Below the pieces are notes generated by a model. It was given only the letters and a program-made list of their open reading frames with translations, was not told the origin of the DNA and did no database searches. DNA of 64,000 nt from DASXTC01 sp036505635 (GTDB lineage: Bacteria; Acidobacteriota; Polarisedimenticolia; JACPZX01; DASXTC01): assembly GCA_036505635.1 (NCBI GenBank), contig DASXTC010000042.1, forward strand, positions 1 to 64,000, given 5' to 3'. A program made the translations under genes and the position numbers. Below, piece by piece: positions 1 to 9,596 of the stretch (position 1 is its first letter; each line of letters starts with the position of its first letter).

Positions 1-341
1 AGCCGGGGGATGTCGGCCGGGTCGTTCTGGAGGTCGCCGTCCAGCGTGACGATCACGTCGCCGCGCGAGTGTTTGAAGCCGGCGGCGATGGCCGCGGTCT
101 GACCGAAATTCCTGCGCAGCCTGATGACGGAGACTCGCTCGGGCAGCGAGGCGCGAACGGCCAGCAGGCGCTCGCTCGTCGCGTCGGTGCTCCCGTCGTC
201 CACGTAGATGATCTCCCACGTAGCTCCCGAGGGATCGATACCCGACAACGACAAGACGATCTGCGCGTGCAGCGCGTCGACGTTCTCCTGTTCGTTGAAG
301 AACGGCACGACGATCGAGAGCCGGCAGGTGTCAGGCTGCAT
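1..341 (-). CDS. Glycosyltransferase family 2, partial (N-terminal part)
   Basis: The start of a family 2 (GT-A fold) glycosyltransferase that runs off the left edge; 113 residues are visible. The N-terminus reads LSIVVPFFNEQENV, the usual first strand and nucleotide-binding segment. It is followed by IIYVDDGSTDAT and, near residue 100, VTLDGDLQNDP, which holds the DxD-like metal and nucleotide-sugar site. The spacing matches dolichyl-phosphate mannose or undecaprenyl-phosphate sugar transferases, which load a sugar onto a polyprenyl phosphate at the inner membrane. Its ATG shares one base with the TGA of the upstream methyltransferase, so the two are translationally coupled. The lipid or sugar acceptor cannot be told from this fragment. 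Confidence 0.9.
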   Translation of the reverse strand, partial: MQPDTCRLSIVVPFFNEQENVDALHAQIVLSLSGIDPSGATWEIIYVDDGSTDATSERLLAVRASLPERVSVIRLRRNFGQTAAIAAGFKHSRGDVIVTLDGDLQNDPADIPR

Positions 342-1384
342 CAATTGTGAGCGCCTCCGGTTCCGGCGGCGCCCGCGGCCTCACGTCCCGAGGGGAGCAC
401 ACCGAATCCTCTCCAGCTGTTCCTGTTGTGCCACGCGACCACGACGTCGCGGGCGCCGGCGCCACGGTACCACGCTTCGACCTCATCGCGGCGCAGGTAG
501 TGGGAGACCGGCGCGGCCAGGTGATCATGCACGATCGTGTGCACCTCCCAGAAGGGAAACCTGCTGATGTAGGCGAGGTAGGGATAATAGAAGAGAACAC
601 GGCGCAGCCATGCCAGCCCGGGCCGCCGTGCGGGACGATAGAGGGTCACGAGGACGACCCACAGGGGGACCGCGCAGAGAAGGGACAGGCCGTAGAGGAT
701 ACGGGGAGGGAGCCTCGAGGTCACCGCGACCCTCAGCGGCGAGACCACCCGCGCGATCCAAGCGTTTCCCTCGGCACCGTACACCCACACCGACATCATT
801 CCCCCGGGCCGGACGGCGCGGGCGAGCGAACGGAACCCGGCCGAGGGCTCGGGCATGTGGTGGAGCACCCCGACCGAGAACGCGTAGTCGCAGCAGCCAT
901 CCTTGATCGGCAGCCGCGCCAGATCGGCCTGCACGACGTGGGCGTTGGGCTCGCCCCGCGTGTTGGCCCAGGCGACGTCGACCGCCTCGGACAAGTCGAC
1001 GCCGATGACGGCCCGGGCGCCGTAACGCGCCGCCAGACGCGTGTGGCGCCCTTTGCCGCACCCGCCCTCGAGCACGACCTTCCCCGCGAATGCCTCGGGC
1101 TCCGCGGGCGCGATCCAGTCCAGGAACTGCCTCTCGTGATGAGGCTCGATTGCGGGGAAGGCCTTCCACTGCCATGCGAAGGCCGACGCGGTGCGCGCCG
1201 TCTCGTCGGGCGGTCCCCCTCCCACGAAACGCGGCACACCCCCTTTGACCGGATGGGAGCGCCCGCACCCGGGACAGTCGAGGGTCCCCTCCATCACGTC
1301 CTCCCCCTCCGTGCGTCCGGCCGTCATGGTCAGGTCTCCACGGCAGGACGGGCACGCCAGGTACTCAAGCAGCGATGGTTTCAC
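341..1384 (-). CDS. Class I SAM methyltransferase with N-terminal Trm112-like zinc domain
   Basis: A 347-residue protein. The N-terminus resembles Trm112p/YcaR (LLEYLACPSCRGDL, then a second CPGC pair near residue 45), a small zinc ribbon common at the front of methyltransferases in glycan clusters. A Rossmann methyltransferase follows, with motif I VVLEGGCGKGRH, an acidic end of strand 2 (VIGVDLSE), and FSVGVLHHMPEP as in ubiE/SAM type 11 enzymes. I chose a GTG start at 1384: it begins right at the zinc domain and overlaps the end of asnB by 20 bases, while the longer reading frame adds only asnB-antisense-like residues. It is coupled to the GT2 gene downstream. The substrate is unknown; the neighbours suggest a sugar or lipid-linked sugar. 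Confidence 0.85.
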   Translation of the reverse strand: MKPSLLEYLACPSCRGDLTMTAGRTEGEDVMEGTLDCPGCGRSHPVKGGVPRFVGGGPPDETARTASAFAWQWKAFPAIEPHHERQFLDWIAPAEPEAFAGKVVLEGGCGKGRHTRLAARYGARAVIGVDLSEAVDVAWANTRGEPNAHVVQADLARLPIKDGCCDYAFSVGVLHHMPEPSAGFRSLARAVRPGGMMSVWVYGAEGNAWIARVVSPLRVAVTSRLPPRILYGLSLLCAVPLWVVLVTLYRPARRPGLAWLRRVLFYYPYLAYISRFPFWEVHTIVHDHLAAPVSHYLRRDEVEAWYRGAGARDVVVAWHNRNSWRGFGVLPSGREAAGAAGTGGAHN

Positions 1385-3275
1385 GCGCGCCCGCCTTCCC
1401 CCAGTGCTGATCCCAGAGCTGGAGCATGAGCAATGTCCAGAGTTGCTTGCGATTGTCGCGGCGGCCGGCCAGATGGTCGGCCACAAGCGCCGAGACGACC
1501 TGCGGATCGAGCAGACCCTGCCTCCTGAGCCGGTCCACGTCCAGCAGGTCCCGCAGCATCGGCCGGAGCGGACCGCGCAGCCAGTCGGCCACGGGAACGC
1601 CGAACCCCTTCTTGGGCCGTCTGGCTATCCCCCGCGGCAGCCAGGGTTCCATGGCCCGCTTGAAGATGTATTTGGTCGTCAGGCCCCGAAGCTTCCATGA
1701 GGTGGGGAGGCGGCTGATCAGCTCGACAAAGCGGTAGTCCAGAAGTGGCGCCCGCACCTCCAGCGAGCAGGCCATGCTCGCGCGGTCCACCTTCACCAGG
1801 ATCCCGTCCTGAAGGTACATTTTCAGATCGAGGTAGAGCAACTTGCCGATCGGATCAGGCGCGGGGGCCGCGCTCATGTGGCGCCGCGCCTCCTCGAAGA
1901 TGTCGAGCCCGGCAAGGGACGACCGCAGATCCGGGTTCAGCAGCTCGAGCGATTCCCGCGCCGAGAAAGAACCGAGCCAGATCTGGTTGCGGATCTCGGG
2001 GGGATGGCCGGCGCCGCTGATGAACTTCCTGGCCTTGAAGTCAAAGCTGATGTTCCGTCTCGAGACCGGCAGGCTCCGAACGAGCGGCTCGATGAGACCC
2101 GCGCGCAGGCCGGTCGGGATCCTCTCGTAGTAGGCCGCGAGCTTGTGGGCCTGGTAGGTCGGGTAGCCGGCCATCAGCTCGTCTCCTCCCTCGCCTCCCA
2201 GCGCGACGGTCACGTGCTCGCGCGTGAAGCGCGCCAGCATGTAGGTGGGCAGCATCGAGGCGTCGCCCAGCGGCTCATCGAGCACGGCCGCCACCTGCGG
2301 GAGGACCGCGAGCAGCTCCGATGGCGTCAGGACCCTCTCTTCGTGCCGGGTGCCGTAGTGGCGGGCCACTCTCCTGAAGTGCGCCGACTCGTCGAATGAG
2401 GGCTCGTTGAACGCCACCGAGAAGGTCCTCACGGCGCCGGGCGCGGCGCGCGCCATGCAGGCTACGATGGAGGTCGAGTCGAGCCCCCCGGAGAGGAAGA
2501 CCCCCAGCGGGACATCGGACATCAGCCGGCGCCGGACCGAGTCATAGAGCGTCTCGCGGATCTCCTCCTCGACCCGGGCGCGGGAGGAGCTCGTGCCCGG
2601 GCCCGGCAGATCCCAGTAGGCGCGCTCCGTCAGGGTCCCCTCTTCGACGACCGCCAGGTGGCCCGGCCTCACCTTTCGGATCCCGGCAAAGATGGTGTCG
2701 GGGCACGGAACGTATTCGTGCGCGAGGTAACGGGCGAGCGAGGCGGTGTCGAGAGTCGCCGCGACGCCCGGGTGCTTCAGGATCGACTTGAGCTCCGAGC
2801 CGAAGACCAGGGCGTCCCGTGTCATCGCGTAGTGAAGAGGCTTCTTGCCCATGCGGTCACGTGCGAGCACCAGTCGACGCCGGCGCCCGTCCCACAGAGC
2901 CAGCGCGGACATCGCGTTGATCCGCGTCACGAAGTCGTCCCCCACCTCCTCGTACAGGTGCACGAGGACCTCAGTGTCGGATCGGGTGCGGAAGGTGTGG
3001 CCGCGTCCGATCAGATCCTCACGTATCTCGAGGTAGTTGTAGATCTCGCCGTTGAAGACGACCCAGACCGTCCCGTCCTCGTTGCCGATCGGCTGGTGCC
3101 CGGTCGACAGGTCGATGATTGACAGGCGCCTCATCCCCAGCGCGACCGGGCCCTCGACGTGGAACCCCTCGTCGTCGGGGCCGCGGTGCACGATCGCGCC
3201 GGTCATTGCCTTCACGATCCGAGGATCGACGTGATGCCGCGGGTCGAGGTTCAGGTAGCCGGCGATGCCGCACAC
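1365..3275 (-). CDS. asnB: Asparagine synthase, glutamine-hydrolysing
   Basis: A 636-residue class B asparagine synthetase. The N-terminus MCGIAGYLN exposes Cys2, the glutaminase nucleophile, and is followed by the Ntn domain motifs (IVHRGPDDEG, FNGEIYN). The C-terminal synthetase domain has the ATP pyrophosphatase loop LSGGLDSTS near residue 265. The length fits the long bacterial AsnB form found in glycan clusters, where such proteins may amidate a uronic acid or other carboxylate rather than make free asparagine. It sits upstream of the methyltransferase and GT2 gene and overlaps the former by 20 bases, so a glycan-modifying role is plausible but inferred. The gap to the upstream membrane protein gene is only 7 bases. 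Confidence 0.92.
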   Translation of the reverse strand: MCGIAGYLNLDPRHHVDPRIVKAMTGAIVHRGPDDEGFHVEGPVALGMRRLSIIDLSTGHQPIGNEDGTVWVVFNGEIYNYLEIREDLIGRGHTFRTRSDTEVLVHLYEEVGDDFVTRINAMSALALWDGRRRRLVLARDRMGKKPLHYAMTRDALVFGSELKSILKHPGVAATLDTASLARYLAHEYVPCPDTIFAGIRKVRPGHLAVVEEGTLTERAYWDLPGPGTSSSRARVEEEIRETLYDSVRRRLMSDVPLGVFLSGGLDSTSIVACMARAAPGAVRTFSVAFNEPSFDESAHFRRVARHYGTRHEERVLTPSELLAVLPQVAAVLDEPLGDASMLPTYMLARFTREHVTVALGGEGGDELMAGYPTYQAHKLAAYYERIPTGLRAGLIEPLVRSLPVSRRNISFDFKARKFISGAGHPPEIRNQIWLGSFSARESLELLNPDLRSSLAGLDIFEEARRHMSAAPAPDPIGKLLYLDLKMYLQDGILVKVDRASMACSLEVRAPLLDYRFVELISRLPTSWKLRGLTTKYIFKRAMEPWLPRGIARRPKKGFGVPVADWLRGPLRPMLRDLLDVDRLRRQGLLDPQVVSALVADHLAGRRDNRKQLWTLLMLQLWDQHWGKAGARETIAA

Positions 3276-3282
3276 GAGCGGG

Positions 3283-5049
3283 TTACCTCACGGTGGAATG
3301 AGGAGGCGGCGCGGGCGAAGCCGCCCCCGGGGAAAGAAGCCTGGGTGAGCGCCAGGCGAGGAGCGCCGTGGCGAGGATCGACCCGAGGCCCACGAAGGCC
3401 CCCGCCCGGCGCGCCGGGGTGTCCGCGAAATGGATCGTCACGTGATGAGAGCCTGGCGGGACCCGGAAGGTGATCGTCGCGTCGGGGTCCGAGGGCGCAA
3501 GGGGCAGGGGCTGTCCGTCGATCGTCCCGGTCCACCCTGGAAACCAGAAGGAACGCAGGTTCACGATCCCCCCCGAGGCGCTTCTCACCTCCATCTCCTT
3601 GCGCGACGAGTCCCAGCGCGTGAGGTCCACCTCGCCGGTCCCCTCCCTGAAGGAGGCTCGCGGCATCTCGACCTGCAGCCTCCTGAAGTCCCGGTAGCGC
3701 GTAAAGCCGATCGGCGTGAAGGAGGGCTCGCTCCATCGCGTGACGCCGGGGCTGCGATCGCGCTCGTCGTCGTAGCCGAAGCGCTTGAGGTTCGCGTTCT
3801 GCGCCGCGAGCGCCAGGTTCAAGAGCGCGCCCAGCCCCATCAGGATCGCGCCCGCTCCGGCGTAGCTCCGGCGAGAGGCCTGAAGGCCACCGGCGCGCCC
3901 CCATCCGGCGGAGAGCGCGAATCCCACGAGCAGGCTCGCCGTCAGCACCATGATCGTCTGGAGCCTCCACGGAAACTGGATCGTGGCCAGCTCCGGCACC
4001 AGAGTCCAGATCGGAGTCGAGAGCCCGAGCTGCATGAAGTACGCGAGGCCGCACCCCGCGGCCAGGGCGATCACGTCCCGTCTGCGGCGGCTTTGAGACG
4101 CCGCCGTCCAGGCGAGCGCCGCTCCCGCCGCCAAACCGCCCAGCAGAAGCTGGGAGTGGGCCGACTTGAGCACAGGCGGCTTGACCGGGTCCTTGATGCC
4201 GAGGCCCGGGAGGAGCTCGTCCCTGAATATGAAGTTGATCCGGAAGTCCCCGTTCGGCATCTCCTTCACCCAGGCGATGTTCACGTCCGCCTTCTCGATC
4301 ACGGCCGGCAGCAGAGCCGGCGCCGCGAGCCCCGCCCCGCAGATCAGGCCGAGGGCCGGTCCTGCAAGCGCGCGCCACCGCCCGCGCGACTCCCAGAGCA
4401 GCCACAGACCGAGAAAGAGGGAAAACGACAACGAGCTGACGATGTGGGTGTAGATCAGCCCCGCGTAGCTCAGGGCCAGCGCGGCGAAGTCGCGGGGCTT
4501 GCCCATCAGCATCGTGCGGCGAGCGAACAAGAGGATGAGCGGGAAGAAGACGAAGGCGGTGGTCTCGGACATCGCGAAACGCTGGTAGACGTCGAGCACG
4601 TGGTAGGGCAGCAGCAGGTAGGCCGCCGAAGCCAGCGCCGCCGACACGCCTGGACCGATCCACTGGCGCGCCAGGGAGTAGAACGACAGGGCGCTCAACA
4701 GCGACACCGCCAGGATGTAGAGCTTGAAGCCGGTGATGGTCGACCCGGTAAGCCACGCCGCCGCCCCAGCGCCGTAGTAGGTGAGCGGCGGGAACATGAC
4801 GAAGGACGGCGCGCCCAGATCCTGGTTGGTCCTGTCGGTCCACCGTGGGTAGAGATCCCCCTCGGAGAACGCCTTCATGAACCCCTGGAGATAGTGGCAG
4901 GTCGCGTAGACATCGCTCCCCTCGGGCAGCGGACCGTGCCAGAGCAGCGGCGCGCAAAGGATCAGGGCTGACAGGATCAGCGTGATCGCGACGGCGCCTT
5001 TCGCGGGTCGCGCGGCGGCGGGCCGGGAGGGTGGTTCGCGTCGTGGCAT
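3283..5049 (-). CDS. Polytopic membrane protein, 6-pyruvoyl-tetrahydropterin synthase-related type
   Basis: About 588 residues with roughly ten or more hydrophobic segments, resembling the large membrane proteins named 'PTPS-related' and, more distantly, YfhO/GT-C folds. Landmarks are an acidic first outer loop with GSDVYATCHYLQGF and DLYPRWTD, both typical of this group, and a C-terminal beta-rich outer domain that includes FPGWTGTIDGQPL. I take ATG at 5049 (MPRREPP) as the start because a GGAG lies about 13 bases upstream and the 44 residues of the longer frame look unrelated. The biochemical role is not established; GT-C-like proteins use polyprenyl-linked sugars outside the membrane. It heads the leftward asnB-methyltransferase-GT2 run. 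Confidence 0.75.
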   Translation of the reverse strand: MPRREPPSRPAAARPAKGAVAITLILSALILCAPLLWHGPLPEGSDVYATCHYLQGFMKAFSEGDLYPRWTDRTNQDLGAPSFVMFPPLTYYGAGAAAWLTGSTITGFKLYILAVSLLSALSFYSLARQWIGPGVSAALASAAYLLLPYHVLDVYQRFAMSETTAFVFFPLILLFARRTMLMGKPRDFAALALSYAGLIYTHIVSSLSFSLFLGLWLLWESRGRWRALAGPALGLICGAGLAAPALLPAVIEKADVNIAWVKEMPNGDFRINFIFRDELLPGLGIKDPVKPPVLKSAHSQLLLGGLAAGAALAWTAASQSRRRRDVIALAAGCGLAYFMQLGLSTPIWTLVPELATIQFPWRLQTIMVLTASLLVGFALSAGWGRAGGLQASRRSYAGAGAILMGLGALLNLALAAQNANLKRFGYDDERDRSPGVTRWSEPSFTPIGFTRYRDFRRLQVEMPRASFREGTGEVDLTRWDSSRKEMEVRSASGGIVNLRSFWFPGWTGTIDGQPLPLAPSDPDATITFRVPPGSHHVTIHFADTPARRAGAFVGLGSILATALLAWRSPRLLSPGAASPAPPPHSTVR

Positions 5050-5180
5050 GGTCGTCGCGCGTTCTCCGGTTGGGGATAGGCTCGGGGGGCGCCCTGGAAC
5101 AGCCGTCAGGGTAGCAAAGAAGATAGCCCGGCCGCGAGCCATCCGGCCAGCGCTGGACGACGCACGCTCGAAATGATGCA

Positions 5181-5921
5181 ATGGGCGCCATGAACGAGCC
5201 GATCGGCGGCATCGAGCCCGGTGCCGTGAAGTCCGGCCTCTCCACGATGAAGGCCGGGATGGTTCTCGTCGCCCTGGGAACCCTCATCACCGTGGTCACC
5301 TACCTGCGCGCGGCGCCGGGTGAGCGCTATTACCAGATGTGGGGCCTGATCGTGCTGGGCCTCGGCGCGATGGTCCATGGGTTCGTCCAGGGCCACAGGC
5401 GCGGCGGCCCTCCGGCGCGCTCGAGGATCAACCGCTGGGGGGGCGCCTGCCTCACGGTCCTGGTGATCGCCGCGGGAGGATGGTCCGGGGCCTGGCTCTA
5501 CAGGGCTCCGTTCTGGAGCGCGGTGGAAGCGCTCTCGCGCGGGGACGATGCCGCCAAGAAACTGCGCGCCATCTCGGGTCGGCACGCCGCGAGGATGGAG
5601 GCGGGAGCCTCGAGGGGCGCGACCCTGGACTCGTGGCAGGAGTCCGCGGTCGAGGCGATCCCGCTGCGGGAGGCTTTCGCGGAGGCGGCTCAGGCCGCGC
5701 GTTACCTGCGCGAGGAGGCGGGCGGCACGACCAGGGAGCGCGCCGTCATCGACGCGCAGTTCTATCCCCTCTGTCTCGAATGGATCGACCTGTACGCCGG
5801 GGTCCAGCGTCAGATCGCGCAGGAATCGATGGCGGAAGCTCCGCTCGAATGGGAGATCCGGCAGGACGAGATCGTGGAACGCATCCGCGCGCTTCCGCTA
5901 CCGCCCCAACAGGGTTCCTGA
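5181..5921 (+). CDS. Hypothetical membrane protein with three N-terminal TM segments
   Basis: A 246-residue protein I do not recognise. Three hydrophobic segments (roughly residues 24-42, 54-72 and 89-110) are followed by a soluble, mostly helical C-terminal half rich in Ala, Glu and Arg. A second ATG three codons in (5190) is an alternative start, and neither has a convincing Shine-Dalgarno. It is transcribed away from the leftward glycan operon across a 131-base gap, and its stop lies two bases before the ATG of the YfhO gene, so those two are very likely co-transcribed. An accessory role for the YfhO protein is a guess from position only. Confidence 0.7.
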   Translation: MGAMNEPIGGIEPGAVKSGLSTMKAGMVLVALGTLITVVTYLRAAPGERYYQMWGLIVLGLGAMVHGFVQGHRRGGPPARSRINRWGGACLTVLVIAAGGWSGAWLYRAPFWSAVEALSRGDDAAKKLRAISGRHAARMEAGASRGATLDSWQESAVEAIPLREAFAEAAQAARYLREEAGGTTRERAVIDAQFYPLCLEWIDLYAGVQRQIAQESMAEAPLEWEIRQDEIVERIRALPLPPQQGS

Positions 5922-5923
5922 GG

Positions 5924-8356
5924 ATGCTCCGGCGCTTCGGGATCCCGGCCCTCCTGCTCTGCGCTCCCCTGATCTTCTTTCATCGGGTCTGCCTGATGGG
6001 AGAGACCTTCCTTCTGCGGGATCTCTTCAACTGGTTCTTTCCGTGGCGCGCCTTCGCCGCCGACTCGTTCGCGAAGGGAGACCTGCCGATCTGGAACCCG
6101 TACTCGTACACGGGCACCCCGTTCCTGGCCAACATGCAGTCGGGGCTCCTCTACCCGCCCAACCTGGTCTTCTGGATCCTCGACTTCCCGGACGCCATGC
6201 GCGTTTTCCTGATCATCCAGTTCGGGCTGGCTGCGTGGTTCATGTACCTGCTGCTGCGGGCCCTCTCGTGCCGGGTCTCGTCATCGCTGACGGGGGCGAT
6301 CGGGTACGCCTACGGCGGCTGGATGGTGGTGCACATCGAGTTTCCTAACAAGCTTGCCGCCGCAGCGTGGCTTCCTCTCATCGTGCTCGGCGTCCTGAGG
6401 TGGCGCCAGGGCCGCCGGCTCTCAGGGCTGGTCATCGGCGGGCTCGCGACCGCCTGTTGCGTGACGGCCGGTTACCCTCAGACCACATTCAACGTGATGC
6501 TCGGAGCGGGAGTCGTCTGGGCGGCGCTGCTCGTCCTGGGGATCATCGCGCGGCGCACCGTCCGCTCCGCCCTGACGGAGGCGGCCTCGTTGCCCGCCAT
6601 CGCCGCCCTGGGGATCTTTCTCGCGGCGGCTCAGGTCGTCCCGTTTCTCGAGGCCCTCTCGCGGGCCTCCTACGCTTCCGGGTTCAGGCCGTGGAAGATC
6701 CTCTCCCTGGGCCTGCACCCCGTGCACTTCCTGGACCTGCTCCTGCCCCACCTGTTCGGGCTTCCGGGATACGCCCGCTACTGGGGCGGGAGCCTTTACC
6801 AGTTCTGGCTCGGCCACTTCTACTGCGGGCTGGCGACTCTCGCTCTCGCCACCGTCGCGCTGCTGGACCTGGCACGCCGCGTTCCTCCATCCGAACGATG
6901 GCGTCGCCGCGACGCGGCCCTCCCCGCTCTGGCCCTCCTCGCGCTCGCCGCCGTCTTCTGCATGGGGGACCGCGCGCCGCTGGCCCCCCTCTGCGTCCGG
7001 TTCCTGCCGGGCTTCGACCACTTCAAATGGTTGACCACCACCAGCATCCTCGTCGCCTTCCCCCTCTGCTGGCTGGGGGCCATCGGACAGGACGTCCTGC
7101 TCGACGCCATGGAGCGCAGGAGGTCCCTGCCGCGCTGGGTGAGATTGGTTCTGCTGGGCGGGGCGGGGGCGGTGATCGGCCTGGGGCTGCTTGCGTTCTT
7201 CCCGGCCCCGTTCCTCTCCCTGGTACATGCCGTCGTCGCGCCCGTCGCCCTCGCCGACCAGGTGCCGCTCGTCGCCGACAACCTGGCTCCAGTCCGCGGT
7301 GACGCGATCCGCGCTGGCCTCCTGGCGGCGCTCCTGGCGGGCGCCTGGTGGGGGGCCGCCAGGGGGCGGCTGCGGGCCGGGCTCTTCGGGGCGGTCATCC
7401 CCTTCCTTCTTTTCGCCGACCTGAAGGTGGCTGCCGCGCCGATTCATTTCACGACATCTCCCGCGATCTACAGGGAGACGGCCCCCAGGGTCAGGTCACT
7501 GTCGGAGAGGCTCGATCGGCTGGACCGGATCTACGTGACGGTCGAAACGCTCTCCATGGACCTTCGTCTGTACGGCTCGACGCGACTGGAGGATTTCCGA
7601 TGGGCCGCTGACACGATGCTCTTCAACCAGAACCTCCCCTACCGGCTCTTCAGCGCCAGCGACGGCGACCCGATGCGCAGCGTCCGCTGGAGGCTCTATG
7701 CCGACGTGATCGAGGGCAAGGACGACGACGCGCGCGGGCAGCTCCTCGCGGTGGCCGGGGTCAGCGTCGTCCTGAAAGGCAAGCCCGGAGGAACCACCCA
7801 GGAGATCGAGGTCCCCACCCGCGTGCCCCGCGTCCACGTGGCCTCCGGGGCGAAGCGTCTGCCGGAGGACGAAGTGCTTGGGGCGATGCTCCGCCGTGAC
7901 TGGAGCCCTTATCACGAGACGATCGTGGAGGCCGATTTTCCGGGGGAGCCCCGTGCCGGCGATGGTCGCCGGATCGAGTACCGGATCGATCGCGTCGACT
8001 ACACGAACAACACCGTCACGATCGACGTGGAAAGCGCCAAGGCCGGCTATCTGGTTCTCGCCGACGCGAACGCCCCGGGGTGGCGCGCCTTCATCGACAC
8101 GCGCCCCGCGACAATCTTCACGGCGAACTTCCTGTTTCGCGGAGTCGATCTGCCTGCCGGCAGGCATACCGTGCGCTTCGAATACCGGCCGGCGAGCGTG
8201 ATCTGGGGCGCCGTCGCGTCGGCCCTCGGGCTGATACTCGTCGGGGCGTGCGCGATCCTCGATGTGCGGGCTAGCCGTCGTTCGGGCTCCAGTCGTCGGA
8301 CCCACGCCGGCCCCGGAGGAGACCCAGGATCGCCACGAATATCGCAGAGCCCATGA
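5924..8356 (+). CDS. YfhO family membrane protein (GT-C-like)
   Basis: About 810 residues with many TM helices and an outer C-terminal domain, the layout of Bacillus YfhO and related proteins implicated in glycosylating lipoteichoic acid or other surface polymers. Family features are visible: an early outer loop with an acidic patch and DLFNWFFPWR, then GDLPIWNPY and LANMQSGLLYPPN, and near the C-terminus APGWRAFIDTRPA, the beta-domain signature shared with the protein encoded at 3283. The ATG at 5924 follows the previous stop by two bases; the longer frame upstream belongs to the preceding gene's shadow. The last 86 bases overlap the convergent GlsB-like gene. The substrate is unknown. Confidence 0.85.
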   Translation: MLRRFGIPALLLCAPLIFFHRVCLMGETFLLRDLFNWFFPWRAFAADSFAKGDLPIWNPYSYTGTPFLANMQSGLLYPPNLVFWILDFPDAMRVFLIIQFGLAAWFMYLLLRALSCRVSSSLTGAIGYAYGGWMVVHIEFPNKLAAAAWLPLIVLGVLRWRQGRRLSGLVIGGLATACCVTAGYPQTTFNVMLGAGVVWAALLVLGIIARRTVRSALTEAASLPAIAALGIFLAAAQVVPFLEALSRASYASGFRPWKILSLGLHPVHFLDLLLPHLFGLPGYARYWGGSLYQFWLGHFYCGLATLALATVALLDLARRVPPSERWRRRDAALPALALLALAAVFCMGDRAPLAPLCVRFLPGFDHFKWLTTTSILVAFPLCWLGAIGQDVLLDAMERRRSLPRWVRLVLLGGAGAVIGLGLLAFFPAPFLSLVHAVVAPVALADQVPLVADNLAPVRGDAIRAGLLAALLAGAWWGAARGRLRAGLFGAVIPFLLFADLKVAAAPIHFTTSPAIYRETAPRVRSLSERLDRLDRIYVTVETLSMDLRLYGSTRLEDFRWAADTMLFNQNLPYRLFSASDGDPMRSVRWRLYADVIEGKDDDARGQLLAVAGVSVVLKGKPGGTTQEIEVPTRVPRVHVASGAKRLPEDEVLGAMLRRDWSPYHETIVEADFPGEPRAGDGRRIEYRIDRVDYTNNTVTIDVESAKAGYLVLADANAPGWRAFIDTRPATIFTANFLFRGVDLPAGRHTVRFEYRPASVIWGAVASALGLILVGACAILDVRASRRSGSSRRTHAGPGGDPGSPRISQSP

Positions 8357-8582
8357 CGGCGTAGACCGTGGGGAAGGAGCCGCCCCCGCCCAGGTCGATC
8401 TCCAGAAGCGGCGGCAGATCGAGCCTGGAGGCAATCCAGCCCCCCAGCGCCGCGCCGATGAATCCCAGCATGATCGAGCCGAGGCACCCGACCGAGCCGG
8501 GTCTGCCACCGATCCGGGCGCCCACCGAGCCGCAAACCGCGGCCACGATGAGCACCAGGATCCAGAAGAAGGGGGAGGCCAT
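8271..8582 (-). CDS. GlsB/YeaQ/YmgE family small membrane protein
   Basis: A 103-residue protein with two or three glycine-rich hydrophobic segments (FFWILVLIVAAVCGSVGARI; GSIMLGFIGAALGGWIA; VMGSAIFVAILGLL). This is the Gly-zipper pattern of the transglycosylase-associated (GlsB/YeaQ) family. Members are small inner-membrane proteins linked to stress; no enzymatic role is proven. The 3' end overlaps the convergent YfhO gene by 86 bases in another frame. The start shares one base with the stop of the secreted protein gene at 8582, so the two probably form a leftward pair. Confidence 0.75.
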   Translation of the reverse strand: MASPFFWILVLIVAAVCGSVGARIGGRPGSVGCLGSIMLGFIGAALGGWIASRLDLPPLLEIDLGGGGSFPTVYAVMGSAIFVAILGLLRGRRGSDDWSPNDG

Positions 8583-9514
8583 CAGGGGACCGGCGGCCCC
8601 GTGGAGGCGTCCTGGACGAGGACCGAGTCGCTCCCCGTCAACGGTGTCCCGTCGACGTCAACGGCCGTCAGCGTCGCGGTGGTGCTGGCGGGTGTCAGAT
8701 TCTGAAGATCGATCACCCTGAAATTGAGGATCATGTCGGGGACCCGATCGTGGTTCCTGTCGATGATCGAGTAGGACTCGGGCGAGGCTTTCTGGAACAG
8801 CACCTTGCCCGGATCGATCAAGGCGGGCTGGAACCCCGGCTCCGACAGTATGGCAACCGGGACCGTGCTCCTGTCCCCCAGACGGATCTGGTTGCGCCGC
8901 GACCCTGGCCGCACGTCGATTTCGATCGTCCTCGCGGGGATGACCGCCGTCGCGTCGTATATCAAGGTGTCGACCAGGGCCCCGATCGTCGGCTGGACAA
9001 GAGGCGTGGTGACGGTCGCCTTCTGGATGCCGGGAGCGTAAACTCTGAGCCGCTCGGTGAAGAAGGAGGAGCTGAAGAGATTGACCTGATCGGTCCCGAG
9101 CACATTGCCGGAGGCGTCGTAGGCTGTGAGCACGGTGACCCCCGCGTCGGGGAACGCCACGACCACCTCGACGTAGTCGGTGTACGAAGCCGCGAATCGG
9201 TTGGTCGGATCGACGAAGTCGAACACGTAGGTCCCGACCGAGGCGTGGACGACCCCCGGGCCGCCGACGCCGGCGAGAGGGTTCAGACTGAGCAGGCCCG
9301 GCGGCGTGTCGAGCAGGAAGGCGAGCAGGCCGCCGTCATCGATGTAGGGACCGCCCGCCGGGTCAGCGGGAAGGCGGACGCCACGGTCCACGTACTGATC
9401 GCGTACGATGTCTCCTTCGGAGAAGCCGTTGAATTCGATCACCTCCGTCGTGCCCTGGGCGGCCGCCAGACCGGGGCACAGGACTACGAGAAGCACCACC
9501 AGGAAGCGAATCAT
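8582..9514 (-). CDS. Secreted beta-rich protein of unknown function
   Basis: A 310-residue exported protein. The signal peptide is clear (MIRFLVVLLVVLCPGLAAAQG, cleavage after AAA or AQG). The ATG at 9514 was chosen because GGAGGT sits four bases ahead of it. The middle resembles beta-sandwich adhesin-like domains. The C-terminal region, with IEIDVRPGSRRNQI followed by STVPVAILSEPGFQ and DRNHDRVPDMILNF, matches the extracellular module found as IDIKPGS...IPVAILG...DVDGDGDLDL in many secreted bacterial proteins. No catalytic residues can be named. It lies directly upstream of the small GlsB-like gene and is divergent from the TMTC-like gene. Confidence 0.75.
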   Translation of the reverse strand: MIRFLVVLLVVLCPGLAAAQGTTEVIEFNGFSEGDIVRDQYVDRGVRLPADPAGGPYIDDGGLLAFLLDTPPGLLSLNPLAGVGGPGVVHASVGTYVFDFVDPTNRFAASYTDYVEVVVAFPDAGVTVLTAYDASGNVLGTDQVNLFSSSFFTERLRVYAPGIQKATVTTPLVQPTIGALVDTLIYDATAVIPARTIEIDVRPGSRRNQIRLGDRSTVPVAILSEPGFQPALIDPGKVLFQKASPESYSIIDRNHDRVPDMILNFRVIDLQNLTPASTTATLTAVDVDGTPLTGSDSVLVQDASTGPPVP

Positions 9515-9596
9515 GATGACCTCCACGGACAACGCGTCCCTCTCCCCGCGCGGGGCCGGCCCTATGGGATTGTCGCGGGACTTGCCCGCATTCTAA

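Noticed and set aside
6422..7447. 341-residue minus-strand frame inside the YfhO gene
   Set aside because: Rich in Glu/Arg/Gln/Pro with no hydrophobic core or motif, as expected for the shadow of a membrane-protein gene. The plus-strand YfhO protein is well supported.
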